64,000 nucleotides of DNA from Chamaelirium japonicum (GCA_947650365.1 CANTAL010000003.1:1116001-1180000); one strand, 5' to 3'; shown: positions 31,310 to 48,600, numbered from the stretch's first letter. Program-made: numbers and translations. The notes: generated by a model from the letters alone, not told the origin.

Positions 31310-34300
31310 GATCGTACAAATGAATTAGAAAGGTTACATTTGTGAGAATGAATTAGAATGGATCGTGCGAATGAATTAGAATGGATCGGACGAATGAATT
31401 AGAATGGATCATACGATTCATTCTAATTCATTCGTACGATCCATTCTAATGCATTCGTACGATTCATTCTAATTCATTCGCATGATCCATTCTAATTCAT
31501 TCGTACGATCCATTCTTATTCATTCATACGATCCATTCTAATTCATTCGCACAATCCATTCTAATTCATTCATACAATCCATTCTAATTCATTCGCACGA
31601 TCCATTCTAATTCATTCGTATGATCCATTCTAATTCATTCCTACGATCTATTCTAATTCATTCGCTCGAATGTATCCATTCTAATTCATTCGTTTGATCC
31701 ATTCTAATTCATTCGTACGATCCATTCAAATTCATTCGCATGATCCATTCTAATTCATTCGTACGATCCATTCTAATTCATTCGTACGATCCATTCTAAT
31801 TCATTCGCACGAATATACCCATTCTAATTCATTCGTACGATCCATTCTAATTCATTCGTACGATCCATTCTAATTCATTCGCACGAATATACCCATTCTA
31901 ATTCATTCGTACGATCTATTCTAATTAATTCGTACGATCCATTCTAATTCATTCGCACGATCTATTCTAATTCATTTGTATGATCCATTTTAATTCATTC
32001 CTACGATCCATTCTAATTCATTCGCATGAATGTATCCATTCTAATTCATTTGCACGATCCATTCTAATCCATTTGTACGATCCATTCTAATTCATTCGTA
32101 CAAATGTATCAATTCTAATTCATTCGTACAATGCGTTCTAATCCATTCGTACGATCCATTCTAATTCATTCGTACGATCCATTCTAATTAATTCGCACAA
32201 ATGTATCCATTCTAATTCATTCGTACGATCCATTCAAATTCAATCGTATGATCCATTATAATTCATTCGCACGATCCATTCTAATTCAATCGTATGATCC
32301 ATTCTAATTCATTCGTACGATCCATTCTAATTCATTCGCATGAATATATCTATTCTAATTCATTCGTATGATCCATTCTAATTTATTCGCTCGCACTATC
32401 CATTCTAATTCATTCGCACGATCCATTCTAATTCATTCGTACGATCCATTCTAATTCATCCGTACGATCAATTCTAATTCATTCGCATGATCCATTCTAA
32501 TTCATTCTCACGAATGTAACCTTTCTAATTCATTTGTACGATCCATTCTAATTCATTCGTACGATCCATTCTAATTCATTCGTACGATCCATTCTAATTT
32601 ATTCGTACGATCCATTCTAATACATTCGCACTATCCATTCTAATTCATTCGTACGATCCATTCTAATTCATTCGTACAAATGTATCCATTCTAATTCATT
32701 CGTACGATCCATTCTAATTCATTTCTACGATCCATTCTAATTCATTCGCACGAATGTATCCATTCTAATTCATTCGTACGATCCATTCTAATTCATTCCT
32801 ACGATCCATTCTAATTCATTCGCACGAATGTAACCATTCTAATTCATTCGTACGATCCATTCTAATTCATTCCTACGATCCATTCTAATTCATTCACACG
32901 AATGTATCCATTCTAATACATTCGTACGATCCATTCTAATCCATTCATACGATCCATTCTAATCCATTCGTACGATCCATTCTAATTCATTCATACGATC
33001 CATTCTAATTCGTTCGTACGATCCATTCTAATTTGTTCGTACGATCTATTCTAATTCATTCGCACGGTCAATTTTAATTCATTCGTACGATCCATTCTAA
33101 TTCATTCGCACGATCCATTCTAATTCATTCACACGATCCATTCTAATTCAAATGAATGAATTAGAATGGATACATTCGTACGAATGAATTAGAACGGATC
33201 GTACGAATGAATTAGAATGGATCGTACGAATGAATTTGAATGGATTGTACGAATGAATTAGAATGGATCGTACGAATGAATTAGATTGGATATATTTGAA
33301 CGAATAAATTAGAATGGATCGTACGAACGAATTAGAATGAATCGTATGAATGCATTAGAATGGATCATACAAATGAGTTAGAAAGGTTACCTTTGTGCGA
33401 ATGAATTAGAATGGATCGTAGGAATGAATTAGAATGGATCGTATGAATGAATTAGAATGGTTACATTCGTGCGAATGAATTAGAATGGATCGTACGAATG
33501 AATTAGAATGGATACATTCGTGCGAATGAATTAGAATGGATTTTAGGAATTAATTAGAAAGGATCGTACAAATGAATTAGAATGGATACATTTGTATGAA
33601 TGAATTAGAATGGATCGTACGAATGAATTAGAATGGATCGTACGAATGAATTAGAATGGATAGTGCGAATTAATTAGAATGGATCGTACGAACGAATTAG
33701 AATGGATCGTACGAATGGATTAGAATGGATCGTACGAATGTATTGGAATGGATACATTCGTGAGAATGAATTAGAATGGATCGTGCGAATGAATTAGAAT
33801 GGATAGTACGAATGGATCATACGAATGAATTAGAATGGATCGTGCGAATAAATTAGAATGGTTCATACGAATGATTTAGAATGGATCGTACGAATGAATT
33901 AGAATGGATACATTCGTGCGAATGAATTAGAATGGATTATACGAATGAATTAGACTGGATCGTACGAATAAATTAGTATGGATACATTCATACGAATGAA
34001 TTAGAATGGATCGTAGGAATGAATTAGAATGGATCGTACGAATGAATTAGAATGGATCTACCGAATGAGTTAGAATGGATCGTACGAATGAATTAGAATG
34101 GATCGTACGAATGAATTAGAATGGATCGTACGAATGAATTAGAGATTGTGTGAATGAATTAGAATGGATCGTATGAATGAATAAGAATGGATCGTACGAA
34201 TGAATTAGAATGGATCGTGCAAATGAATTAGAATGGATACATTCGTGCGAATGAATTAGAATGGATCGTGCGAATGAATTAGAATGGATCGTACAAATGA

Positions 34301-37300
34301 ATTAGAATGGATATATTTGAACGAATAAATTAGAATGGATCATACGAATGAATTAGAATGGATCGTATATTCATGCAAATAAATTAGAATGGATCGTACA
34401 AATGAATTAGAATGGATCGTACGAAAGAGTTAGAATGGATCGTGCAAATGAATTTGAATGGATCGTGCGAATGAATTAGAATGGATCATACGAATGAATT
34501 AGAATGGATCATGCGAATGAATTAGAATGGATCGTACGAATGAATTACAATGGATTGTACGAATGAATTAGAATGGATACATTCGTGCGAATGAATTAGA
34601 ATGGATCGTACGAATGAATTAGAATGGATCGTGCGAATGAATTAGAATGAATCATACCAATGAATTAGAATGGATCATGCGAATGAATTAGAATGGATCG
34701 TACGAATGAATTAGAATGGATACATTCGAGCAAATGAATTAGAATGGATCATACGAATGAATTAGAATGGATCGAACGAATGAATTAGAATGGATACATT
34801 CGAGTGAATGAATTAGAATAGATCGTAGGAATGAATTAGAATGGATCATACAAATGAATTAGAATGGATCGTGCGAATGAATTAGAATGGATCATACGAA
34901 TGAATTAGAATGAATCGTAGGAATGAATTAGAATGGATCGTACGAATGAATTAGAATGGTTACATTCGTGCGAATGAATTAGAATGGATCGTATATTCGT
35001 GCAAATAAATTAGAATGGATCAGACGAATGAATTAGAATGGATTGTGCGAATGAATTAGAATGAATCGTACGAATGCATTAGAATGGATCGTAGGAATGA
35101 ATTAGAATGGATCGTGCAAATGAATTAGAATGGATCATAGGAATGAATTAGAATGGATATATTCGTGCGAATGAATTATAATGGATCGTAGGAATGAATT
35201 AGAATGGATCGTACGAATGAATTAGAATGGTTACATTCATGCGAATGAATTAGAATTGATCGTATGAATTAGAATGGATACATTTGTGCGAATGATTTAG
35301 CATGGATCGTACGAATGAATTAGAATGGATCATAGGAATGAATTAGAATGGATCGTGCAAATGAATTAGAATGGATAAATTCGTGCGAATGAATTAGAAT
35401 GGATCGTACGAATGAATTAGAATTGATACATTCGAGCGAATGAATTAGAATGGATCGTAGGAATGAATTAGAATGGATCATACGAATGAATTAGAATGGA
35501 TGGTGCGAATGAATTAGAATGGATTGTACGAATGAATTAGAATGGATACATTCGTGTGAATGAATTAGAATGGATCGGACGAATGAATTAGAATGGATCG
35601 TACGAGTGGAATAGAATGCATTGTACGAATGAATTAGAATAGATACGGTTACATTCATGAGAATGAATTAGAATGGATCGTAGGAATGAATTAGAATGGA
35701 TCGTACAAATGAATTAGAATGGTTACATTCGAGTGAATGAATTTGAATGGATAGTACGAATGAATAAGAATGGATCATGCGAATGAATTAGAATAGATCG
35801 TATGAATAGATTAGAATGGATCGTACGAATGAATTAGAATGAATTATACAAATGAATTAGAAAGGTTACATTCGTGAGAATGAATTAGAATGGATCGTAC
35901 GAATGAATTAGAATGGATCATGCGAATGAATTTGAATGGATACATTCGTGCGAATGAATTAGAATGGATCGTAGGAATGAATTAGAATGGATCGTACGAA
36001 TGAATTAGAATGGATACATTCGTGCGAATGAATTAGAATGGATCGTACGAATGGATTAGATGGATCGTACGAATGGATTAGAATGGATCGTACGAATGAA
36101 TTAGAATGGATCGTACAAATGAATTAGAAAGGTTACATTTGTGAGAATGAATTAGAATGGATCGTACGAATGAATTAGAATGGATCGTACGAATGGATTA
36201 GAATGGATCGTACGAATGGATTAGAATGGATCGTATGAATGAATTGGAATGGATCATACAAATGAATTAGAAAGGTTACATTCGTGAGAATGAATTAGAA
36301 TGGATCGTACGAATGAATTAGAATGGATCATGCGAATGAATTTGAATGGATCGTACGAATGAATTAGAATGGATCAAACATTTGAATTAGAATGGATACA
36401 CTCGTGAGAATGAATTAGAATAGATCGTAGGAATGAATTAGAATGGATCGTGCGAATAAATTAGAATAGATCGTGCGAATAAATTAGAATGGATCATACA
36501 AATGAATTAGAATAGATATATTCATGCGAATGAATTAGAATGGATCGTACGAATGAATTAGAATGGATCGTGCGAATGAATTAGAATGGATCGTGCGAAT
36601 GGATTAGAATGGATCGTGCGAATGAATTAGATTGCATCGTACGATCCATTCTAATTCATTCGCTCGAATGTATCCATTCTAATTCATTCGTACGATCCAT
36701 TCTAATTCGTTCATACGATCCTTTCTAATTTGCTCGCACGATCCATTCTAATTCATTCGTACGATCTATTCTAATTCATTCGTATGATCCATTCTAATTC
36801 ATTCGTATGATCCATTCTAATTCATTCGTACAATCCATTCAAATTCATTCGTACGATGCAATGATCCATTCTAATTCATTCGCACGATCCATTCTAATTC
36901 ATTCCTATGATCCATTCTAATTCATTCGTACGATCCGATCTAATTCATTCGCTCGAATGTATCCATTCTAATTCATTCGTACGATCCGATCTAATTCATT
37001 CGCTCGAATGTATCCATTCTAATTTATTCGTACGATCCATTCTAATTCGTTCGTACGATCCATTCTAATTCGTTCATTCGTACGATCCATTCTAATCCAT
37101 TCATACGATCCATTCTAATTCATTCTCACAAATATAACCTTTCTAATTCATTTGTATGATCCATTTTAATTCATTCCTACGATCCATTCTAATCCATTCG
37201 TACGATCCATTCTAATCCATTCGTACGATCCATTCTAATTCATTCTCACAAATGTAACCTTTCTAATTCATTTGTACGATCCATTCTAATCCATTCGTAC

Positions 37301-40300
37301 AATCCATTCTAATCCATTCCTACGATCCATTCTTATTCATTCGCACGAATGTACCCATTCTATATCATTCATACGATCTATTCTAATTCGTTCATACGAT
37401 CCATTCTAATTCATTCGCACGAATGTAACCATTCTAATTCATTCGTACGATCCATTCTAATTCATTCCTACGATCCATTCTAATTCATTCGCACGAATGT
37501 ATCCATTCTAATTCATTTGCACGATCCATTCTAATTCATTCCTATGATCCATTCTAATTCATTTGCACGATCCATTCTAATTCATTCCTATGATCCATTC
37601 TAATTCATTCGTACATTCCATTCTAATTTATTCGCTCGAATGTATCCATTCTAATTCATTCGTACGATCCATTCTAATTCATTCTAATTCATTCGTACGA
37701 TCCATTCTAATTCATTCGCACGTTTCATTCTAGTTCATTCGTAAGATCCATTCTAGTGCAAATGAATTAGAATGGATACATTCGTGCGAATGAATTAGAA
37801 TGAATCGTAGGAATGAATTAGAATGGATCGTACGAATGAATTAGAATAGTTACATTCGTGCGAATGAATTAGAATGGATCGTATGAATAGATTAGAATGG
37901 ATCGTACGAATGGATTAGAATGGATCGTACGAATGAATTAGAATGGATCGTACAAATGAATTAGAAAGGTTACATTTGTGAGAATGAATTAGAATGGATC
38001 GTACGAATGAATTAGAATGGATCGTACGAATGGATTAGAATGGATCGTAGGAATGAATTAGAATGGATCATACAAATGAATTAGAAAGGTCACATTCGTG
38101 AGAATGAATTAGAATGGATCGTGCGAATGAATTTGAATGGATCATAGGAATGAATTAGAATGGATCGTGCAAATGAATAAGAATGGATACATTCGTGCGA
38201 ATGAATTAGAATGGATCGTACGAATGGATTTGAATGGATCGTACGAATGGATTAGAATGCATTGTATGAATGAATTAGAATAGATACATTTGTGCGAATG
38301 AATTAGATTGCATCGTACGAATGAATTTGAATGGATTGTACGAATGAATTAGAATGGATCGAATGAATGAATTAGAATGGATACATTCGTATGAATGAAT
38401 TAGAATGGATCGTACGAATGGATTAGAATGGATCGTACGAATAAATTAGAATGGATCATATGGATGAATAAGAATAGATCATACGAATAAATTAGAATGG
38501 TTACATTCGTGAGAATGAATTAGAATGGATCGTACGAATGAATTAGAATGGATACATTCGAGCGAATGAATTAGAATGGATCGTACGATGCAATCTAATT
38601 CTCTAATTCATTCGTACGATCCATTCTAATTCATTCGTACGATCCATTCTAATTCATTCTCACAAATGTAACCTTTCTAATTCATTTGTACGATCCATTC
38701 TAATTCATTCGTACGATCCATTCAAATTCGTTCATACGATCCATTCTAATTCATTCGCACGATCCATTCTAATTCATTCGTACGATCTATTCTAATTCAT
38801 TCGCTTGATCCATTCTAATTCATTCGTACGATCCTTTCTAATTCATTCGTACAATCCATTCAAATTCATTCGTATGATGCAATTTAATTCATTCGCACAA
38901 ATGTATCTATTCTAATTCATTCGTACAATGCATTCTAATTCATTCGTACGATCAATTCTAATCCATTCGTACGATCCATTCTAATTCATTCTGACAAATA
39001 TAACCTTTCTAATTCATTTATACGATCCCTTCTAATTCATTCGTACGATCCATTCTAATCCATTCGTACGATCCATTCTAATCCATTCGTACGATCCATT
39101 CTAATTCATTCTCACAAATGTAACCTTTCTAATTCATTTGTACGATCCATTCTAATTCATTTGTACGATCCATTCTAATCCATTCGTACGATCCATTCTA
39201 ATCCATTCGTACGATCCATTCTAATCCATTCGTACGATCCATTCTAATTCATTCGCACGATCCATTCTAATTCATTCGCACGAATGTATCCATTCTAATT
39301 CATTTGCACGATCCATTCTAATTCATTCCTATGATCCATTCAAATTCATTCGTACGATCCATTCTAATTCATTCGTCCGATCCATTAAAATTCATTCGTA
39401 CGATGCAATCTAATTCATTCGCACAAATGTATCTATTCAAATTCATTCGTACAATGCGTTCTAATCCATTCGTACGATCCATTCTAATTCATTCGTACGA
39501 TCCATTCTAATTCATTCGCACAAACGTAACCATTCTAATTCATTCGTACGATCCATTCTAATTCATTCCTACGATCCATTCTAATTCATTCGCACGAATG
39601 TATCCATTCTAATTCTTTTGCACGATCCATTCTAATTCATTCGTACAATCCATTCTAATCCATTCGTACGATCCATTCTAATTCATTCGCACAAACGTAA
39701 CCATTCTAATTCATTCGTACGATCCATTCTAATTCATTCCTACGATCCATTCTAATTCATTCGCACGAATGTATCCATTCTAATTCTTTTGCACGATCCA
39801 TTCTAATTCATTCCTATGATCCATTCTAATTCATTCGTACGATCCATTCTAATCCATTCGCTCGATTGTATCCATTCTAATTCATTCGTACGATCCATTA
39901 TAATTCATTCCTACGGTCCATTCTAATTCATTCGCACGAATGTATCCATTCTAATTCATTTGCACGATCCATTCTAATTCATTCGTACGATCCATTCTAA
40001 TTCATTCGTACGATCCATTCTAATTAGTTCATACGATCCATTCTAATTCGTTTGTACGATCCATTCTAATTCATTCGTACGATCCATTCTAATCTATTCG
40101 TACGATCCATTCTAATTCATTCGTACAAATGAATTAGAATAGATCTTATGAATGAATAAGAATGGATCGTACGAATGAATTAGAATGGATCGTGCGAATG
40201 AATTAGAATGAATCGTACGAATGAATTAGAATGGATACATTCGAGCGAATGAATTAGAATGGATCGTACGAATGAATTAGAATGGATCATAGGAATGAAT

Positions 40301-42606
40301 TAGAATGGATCGTGCAAATGAATTAGAATGGATACATTCGTGCGAATGAATTAGAATGGATCGTACGAATGAATTAGAAAGGATCGTACGAATGAATTAG
40401 AATGGTTACATTTGTGCGAATGAATTAGAATGGATCGTACGAATGAATTAGAATGGATCGTACGAATGGATTAGAATGGATCATATGAATGAATTAGAAT
40501 TGATCATATGAATGAGTTAGAATGGATCGTACGAATGAATTAGAATGGATTGTACGAATGAATTAGAATGGATCATACGAATGAATTAGAATGGATCGTG
40601 CGAATGAATTAGAATTGATTATACGAATGCATACGAATGAATTAGAATGGATCGTACAAATCAATTAGAAAGGTTACATTTGTGAGAATGAATTAGAATG
40701 AATCGTACGAATGGATTAGAATGGATCATACGAATGGATTAGAATGGATCGTACGAATGGATTTGAATGGATCGTACGAATGAATTAGAATGGATGATAC
40801 AAATGAATTAGAAAGGTTACATTCGTGAGAATGAATTAGAATGGATCGTACGAATGAATTAGAATGGATCATGCGAATGAATTTGAATGGATCGTACGAA
40901 TGTATTAGAATGGATCGAACGAATGAATTAGAATGGATACATTCGAGCGAATGAATTAGAATAGATCGTAGGAATGAATTAGAATGGATCATACGAATGA
41001 ATTAGAATGGATCATGCGAATGAATTAGAATGGATTGTACGAATGAATTAGAATGGATACATTCGTGTGAATGAATTAGAATGGATCGGACGAATGAATT
41101 AGAATGGATCGTACGATCCATTCTAATTCATTTGTATGATCCATTCTAATGCATTCGTTCGATTCATTCTAATTCATTCGCACGATCCATTCTAATTCAT
41201 TCGTACGATCCATTCTAATCCATTCGTACGATCCATTCGAATTCATTCTCACAAATGTAACCTTTCTAATTCATTTGTACGATCCATTCTAATCCATTTG
41301 TACGATCCATTCTAATCCATTCGTACGATCCATTCTAATTCATTCGCACGAATGTAACCATTCTAATTCATTCGTACGATCCATTCTAATTCATTTCTAC
41401 GATCCATTCTAATTCATTCGCACGAATGTATCCATTCTAATTCATTTGCACGATCCATTCTAATTCATTCCTATGATCCATTCTAATTCATTCGCACGAA
41501 TGTAACCATTCTAATTTATTCCTACGATCCATTCTAATTCATTAGCACGAATGTATCCATTCGAATTCATTTGCACGATCCATTCTAATTCATTCCAATG
41601 ATCCATTCTAATTCATTCGTACGATCCATTCTAATTCATTCGCTCGAATGTATCCATTCTAATTCATTCGTACGATCCATTCTAATTCATTCTCACGAAT
41701 GTATCCATTCTAATTCATTCGTACAATCCATTCTAATTTATTCATACGATACATTCTAATTTATTCGCACGATCCATTCTAATTCATTCGTACGATCCAT
41801 TCTAATTCATTAGCACGAATATATCTATTCTAATTCATTCGTATGATCTATTCTAAATTATTCGCACGATCTATTCTAATTCATTCGCTCGAATGTATCC
41901 ATTCTAATTTATTCGTACGATCCATTCTAATTCGTTCATACGATCCATTCTAATTCGTTCGTACGATCCATTCTAATTCATTCGCACGATCCATTCTAAT
42001 TCATTTGCACGATCCATTCTAATTCATTCCTATGATCCATTCTAATTCATTCGTATGATCCATTCTAATTCCTTTGTCCGATCCATTCAAATTCATTCGT
42101 ACGATGCAATCTAATTCATTCGCACAAATGTATCTATTCTAATTCATTCGTACAATGCGTTCTAATCCATTCGTACGATCCATTCTAATCCATTCGTACG
42201 ATCCATTCTAATCCATTCGTATGACCCATTCTAATTCATTCGTACGATCCATTCTAATTCATTCTCACAAATATAACCTTTCTAATTCATTCGTATGATC
42301 CATTCTAATTTATTCACACGATCTATTCTAATTCATTCGTACGATCCATTCTAATTCACTCGTACGATCCATTCTAAATCATTCTCACGAATGTAATCTT
42401 TCTAATTCATTTGTATGATCCATTCTAATTCATTCGTACGATCCATTCTAATCCATTCGTACGATTCATTCTAATTCATTCGTACGATCTATTCTAATTC
42501 ATTCTCACAAATGTAACCTTTCTAATTCATTTGTACGATCCATTCTAATTTATTCGTACGATCCATTTTAATTCATTCGCATGATCCATTCTAATTCATT
42601 CGTATG
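31310..42606. repeat. Satellite array, right part, first section
   Basis: Same 23/28-bp satellite resuming at the phase where it stopped. Approximate blocks: + to 31410, - to 33148, + to 36635, - to 37752, + to 38585, - to 40128, + to 41112, - to 42606. The fold-back near 31411 resembles the one near 1611, with the same variant monomers on both sides. A module starting near 40793 matches those at 123 and 1073. No non-satellite insertion of appreciable length was seen. Confidence 0.96.
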
Positions 42607-45600
42607 ATACATTCGTGCGAATGAATTAGAATGGATCGTACGAATGAATTAGAATGGATCGTACGAATGAACTAGAATAGATCGTGCAAATAAATTAGAA
42701 TGGATTATACGAATGAATTAGAATAGATATATTGATGCGAATGAATTAGAATGGATCGTACGAATGAATTAGAATGGATCGTGCGAATGAATTAGAATGG
42801 ATCGTATGAATAAATTAGAATGGATCGTACGAATGAATTAAAATGGATACATTTGTGCGAATGAATTAGAATGGATCATACGATTGAATTTGAATGGATC
42901 GTACGAATAAATTAGAATGGATACATTTGTGCGATGAATAAGAATGGAGCGTACGAATGAATTAGAATGGAGCGTATGAATGAATTAGAATGGATCGTGC
43001 GAATGAATTAGAATGGATCGTACGAATGAATTAGAATGGATACATTCGTGTGAATGAATTAGAATGGATCGTACGAATGAATTAGAATGGATAGTGCGAA
43101 TGAATTAGAATGGATCGTGCGAATGAATTAGAATGGATCGTACGTATGATCCATTCCAATTCATTCGTACGATCCAATCTAATTCATTCCTACGATCTAT
43201 TCTAATTCATTCGCTCGAATGTATCCATTCTAATTCATTCGTACGATCCATTCTAATTCATTCGTATGATCCATTCTAACTCATTCGGTGGATCCATTCT
43301 AATTCATTCCTATGATCCATTCTAATTCATTCGTACGATCCATTCTAATTCATTCGTACGATCCATTCTAATTCATTCGCACGAATGTATCCATTCTAAT
43401 TCATTTGTACGATCCATTCTAATTCATTCGCACTATCCATTCTAATTCATTCGCACGATCCATTCTAACTCATTCATACGATCCATTCTAATTCATTCGC
43501 ACGAATGTAACCATTCTAATTCTTTTGTACGATCCATTCTAATTCATTCGTACGATCCATTCTAATCCATTCGTACGATCCATTCTAATTCATTCGAACG
43601 ATCCATTCAAATTCTTTCGTACGATCTATTATAATTCATTCACACAAATGTATCCATTCTAATTCATTCGTACGATCCATTCTAATTTATTCATATGATC
43701 CATTCTAATTCATTCGTACGATCCGTTCTAATTCATTCGTATAATCCATTCAAATTCATTCGTACGATCAATTTTTATTCATTCATACGATCCACTCTAA
43801 TTCATTCGCACAATCCATTTTAATTCATTCGAACGATCCATTCTAATTCATTCGTATGATCCATTCTAAATCGTACGATCTATTCTAATTCATTTGCACG
43901 AATGTAACCATTCTAATTCATTCGTACGATCCATTCGTACGATCCATTCAAATTCATTCGCAAGAATGTATCCATTCTAATTCATTCGCACGAATGTATC
44001 CATTCTAATTCATTCGTACGATCCATTCTAATTCATTCGTATGATCCATTCTAATTCATTCGTATGATCAATTCTAATTCATTTGCATGAATGTATCCAT
44101 TCTAATTTATTCGTACGATCCATTCTAATTCATTCCTACGATCCATTCTAATTCATTCGCACGAATGTATCCATTCTAATTCATTTGCACGATCCATTCT
44201 AATTCATTCCTATGATCCATTCTAATTCATTCGTACGATCCATTCTAATTCATTCGCTCGAATGTATCCATTCTAATTCATTCGTACGATCTATTCTAAT
44301 TCATTCGGGCTAATGAATTAGGATCGTACGAATGAATTAGAATGGATCATACGAATGAATTAGAATGGATCATAGGAATGAATTAGAATGGATCGTGCAA
44401 ATGAATTAGAATGGATACATTCGTTCGAATGAATTAGAATGGATCGTAGGAAAGAATTAGAATGGATCGTACGAATGAATTAGATTGGTTACATTCGTGC
44501 GAATGAATTAGAATGGATCGTACGAATGGTTTAGAATGGATCATACGAATGAATTAGAATGGATCGTACGAATGGATTAGAATGGATCGTACGAATGGAT
44601 TAGAATGGATCGTACGAATGAATTAGAATGGATCATACAAATGAATTAGAAAGGTTACATTCGTGAGAATGAATTAGAATGGATCGTACGAATGAATTAG
44701 AATGGATCGTATGAATGAATTAGAATGGATACATTCGAGCGAATGAATTAGAATGGATCGTACGAATGAATTAGAATAGATCATAGGAATGAATTAGAAT
44801 GGATCATGCAAATGAATTAGAATGGATACATTCGTGCGAATGAATTAGAATGGATCGTACGAATGAATTAGAATGGTTACATTCGTGCGAATGAATTAGA
44901 ATGGATCGTAGGAATTAATTAGAATGAATCGTACGAATGAATTAGAATGGTTACATTCGTGCGAATGAATTAGAATGGATTGTACGAATGGATTAGAATG
45001 GATCGTACTAATGGATTAGAATGGTTCGTACAAATGAATTAGAATGGATCATACAAATGAATTAGAAAGGTTACATTTGTGAGAATGAATTAGAATGGAT
45101 CTTACGAATGAATTAGAATGAATCGTACGAATGGATTAGAATGGATCATACGAATGGATTAGAATGGATCGTATGAATGGATTAGAAAGGATCATACGAA
45201 TGAATTAGAATGGATCATACAAATGAATTAGAAAGGTTACATTCGTGAGAATGAATTATTATGGATCGTACGAATAAATTAGAATGGATCATGCGAATGA
45301 ATTTGAATGGATCGTACGAATGAATTAGAATGGATCGAATGAATGAATTAGAATGCATACATTCGAGCGAATGAATTAGAATAGATCGTAGGAATGAATT
45401 AGAATGGATCATTCGAATGAATTAGAATGGATCGTGCAAATGAATTAGAATGGATTGTACGAATGAATTAGAATGGATACATTCGTGGGAATGAATTAGA
45501 ATGGATCGGATGAATGAATTAGAATGGATCGGACGATCCGTTCTAATTCAATTGTATGATCCATTCGAATTCATTCGTACGATCCATTCTAATCTATTCG

Positions 45601-48600
45601 TATGATCCATTCTAATCCATTCGTACGATCCATTCTAATTCATTCTCACAAATATAACCTTTCTAATTCATTTGTACTATCTATTCTAATCCATTCGAAC
45701 GATCCATTCTAATCCATTCGTACGATCCATTCTAATTCATTCGCACGAATGTAACCATTCTAATTCATTCATACGATCCATTCTAATGCATTCCTACGAT
45801 CCATTCTAATTCATTCGCACGAATGTATCCATTCTAATTCATTTGCACGATCCATTCCAATTCATTCCTATGATCCATTCTAATTCATTCGTATGATACA
45901 TTCATACGACTGAATTAGATTAGAATGGATCATACGAATGAATTAGAATGGATACATTCATACGATCCATTCTAATTCATTCGTACGATCCATTCTTATT
46001 CATTCGTACGATCCATTCAAATTCATTCACATGATCCATTCTAATTCATTCGTACGATCCATTCTAATTCATTCTCACGAATATAACCTATCTAATTCAT
46101 TTGTATGATCCATTCTAATTCATTCGTACGATCCATTCTAATCCATTCGTACGATCCATTCTAATCCATTCGTACGATCCATTCTAATTCATTCTCACAA
46201 ATTTAACCTTTCTAATTCATTTGTACGATCCATTCTAATTCATTCGTACGATCCATTCTAATCCATTCGTACGATCCATTCTAATCCATTCTAATTCATT
46301 CGCACGAATGTAACCATTCTAATTCATTCGTACGATCCATTCTAATTCATTCCTACGATCTATTCTAATTCATTCGCACGAATGTATCCATTCTAATTCA
46401 TTTGCACGATCCTTTCTAATTCATTCCTATGATCCATTCTAATTCATTCGTACGATCCATTCTAATTCATTCGCTCGAATGTATCCATTCTAATTCATTC
46501 GTACGATCCATTCTAATTCGTTCGTACGATCCATTCTAATTCGTTCGTACGATCCATTCTAATTCATTCGCACGATCCATTCTAATTCATTTGTACGATC
46601 CATTTTAATTCATTCGCATGATCCATTTTAATTCATTCGTATGATACATTCGTGCGAATGAAATAGAATGGATCGTACGAATGAATTAGAAAGGATCGTA
46701 CGAATGAATTAGAATGGATCATACGAATGAATTAGAATAGATATATTCATGCGAATGAATTAGAATGGATCGTACGAATGAATTAGAATGGATCGTGCTA
46801 ATGAATTAGAATGGATCGTATGAATAAATTAGAATGGATCGTACGAATGAATTAAAATGGATACATTTGTGCGAATGAATTAGAATGGATCATACGATTG
46901 AATTTGAATGGATATATTCGTACGAATGAATTAGAATGGATCGTATGAATGAATTAGAATGGATCGTGCGAATGAATTAGAATGGATCATACGAATGAAT
47001 TAGAATGGATACATTCGAGCGAATGAATTAGAATGGATCGTACGAATGAATTAGAATGGATCGTACGAATGGATTAGAATGGATCGTACGAATGGATTAG
47101 AATGGATCGTACGAATGAATTAGAATGGATCGTACGAACGAATTAGAATGGATCGTACAAATAAATTAGAATGGATACATTCGAGCGAATGAATTAGAAT
47201 TGATCGTACGAATAAATTAGAATGGATCATAGGAATGAATTAGAATGGATCGTGCAAATGAATTAGAATCGATACATTCGTGCGAGTGAATTAGATGGAT
47301 CGTAGGAATGAATTAGAATGGATCGTACGAATGAATTAGAATGGTTACATTCGTGCGAATGAATTAGAATGGATCGTATGAATGGATTAGAATGGATCGT
47401 ACGAATAGATTAGAACGCATTGTACGAATGAATTAGAATAGATACATTTAAGCGAATGAATTAGATTGCATCGTACGAATGAATTTGAATGGATTATACG
47501 AATGAATTAGAATGGATTATACGAATGAATTAGAATGGATACATTCATGCGAATGAATTAGAATGAATCATTGGAATGAATTAGAATGGATCGTACGAAT
47601 GAATTAGAATGGATACATTCGAGCGAATGAATTAGATTGGATCATACGAATGAATTAGAATGGATACATTCGTGCGAATGAATTAGAATGGATCATGCGA
47701 ATGAATTAGAATGGATACATTTGTGCGAATGAATTTGCAAGGATTGCACGAATTAAATTAGAATGGATCGTACGAATGGATTAGAATGGATCGTACGAAC
47801 GACTTAGAATTGATCATACAAATGAATTAGATAGGTTACATTCGTGAGAATTAATTAGAATGGATTGTGCGAATGAATTAGAATTGATCATACGAATGGA
47901 TTAGAATGGATCGTACGAATGAATTAGAATAGATCATGCGAATGAATTGGAATGGATCGTACGAACGAATTAGAACGGATCGTACGAACGAATTAGAATG
48001 GATCGTATGAAACAAATTAGAATGGATCGTACGAATGAATTAGAATGGATACATTCGAGCGAATGAATTAGAATGGATCGTACGAATGAATTAGAATGGA
48101 TCATAGGAATGAATTAGAATGGATCGTGCAAATGAATTAGAATGGATACATTCGTGCGAATGAATTAGAATGTATCGTAGGAAAGAATTAGAATGGATCG
48201 TACGAATGAATTTGAATGGATCGTACGAATGAATTAGAATGGATCATATGAATGAATTAGAATGGTTACATTCGTGCGAATGAATGAGAATGGATCGTAC
48301 GAATGGATTAGAATGGATCGTACGAATGGATTAGAACACATTGTACGAATGGATTAGAACACATTGTACGAATGAATTAGAATGGATCGTACAATCCATT
48401 CTAATTCATTCGTATGATCAATTCTAATTCATTCGCACGATCCATTCTAATTCATTCGTACGATCCATTTTAATTCATTCGCACGAATGTATCCATTCTA
48501 ATTCATTCGTACGATCCATTCTAATTCATTCCAACGATCCATTCTAATTCATTCGCACGAATGTATCCATTCTAATTCATTTGCACGATCCATTCTAATT

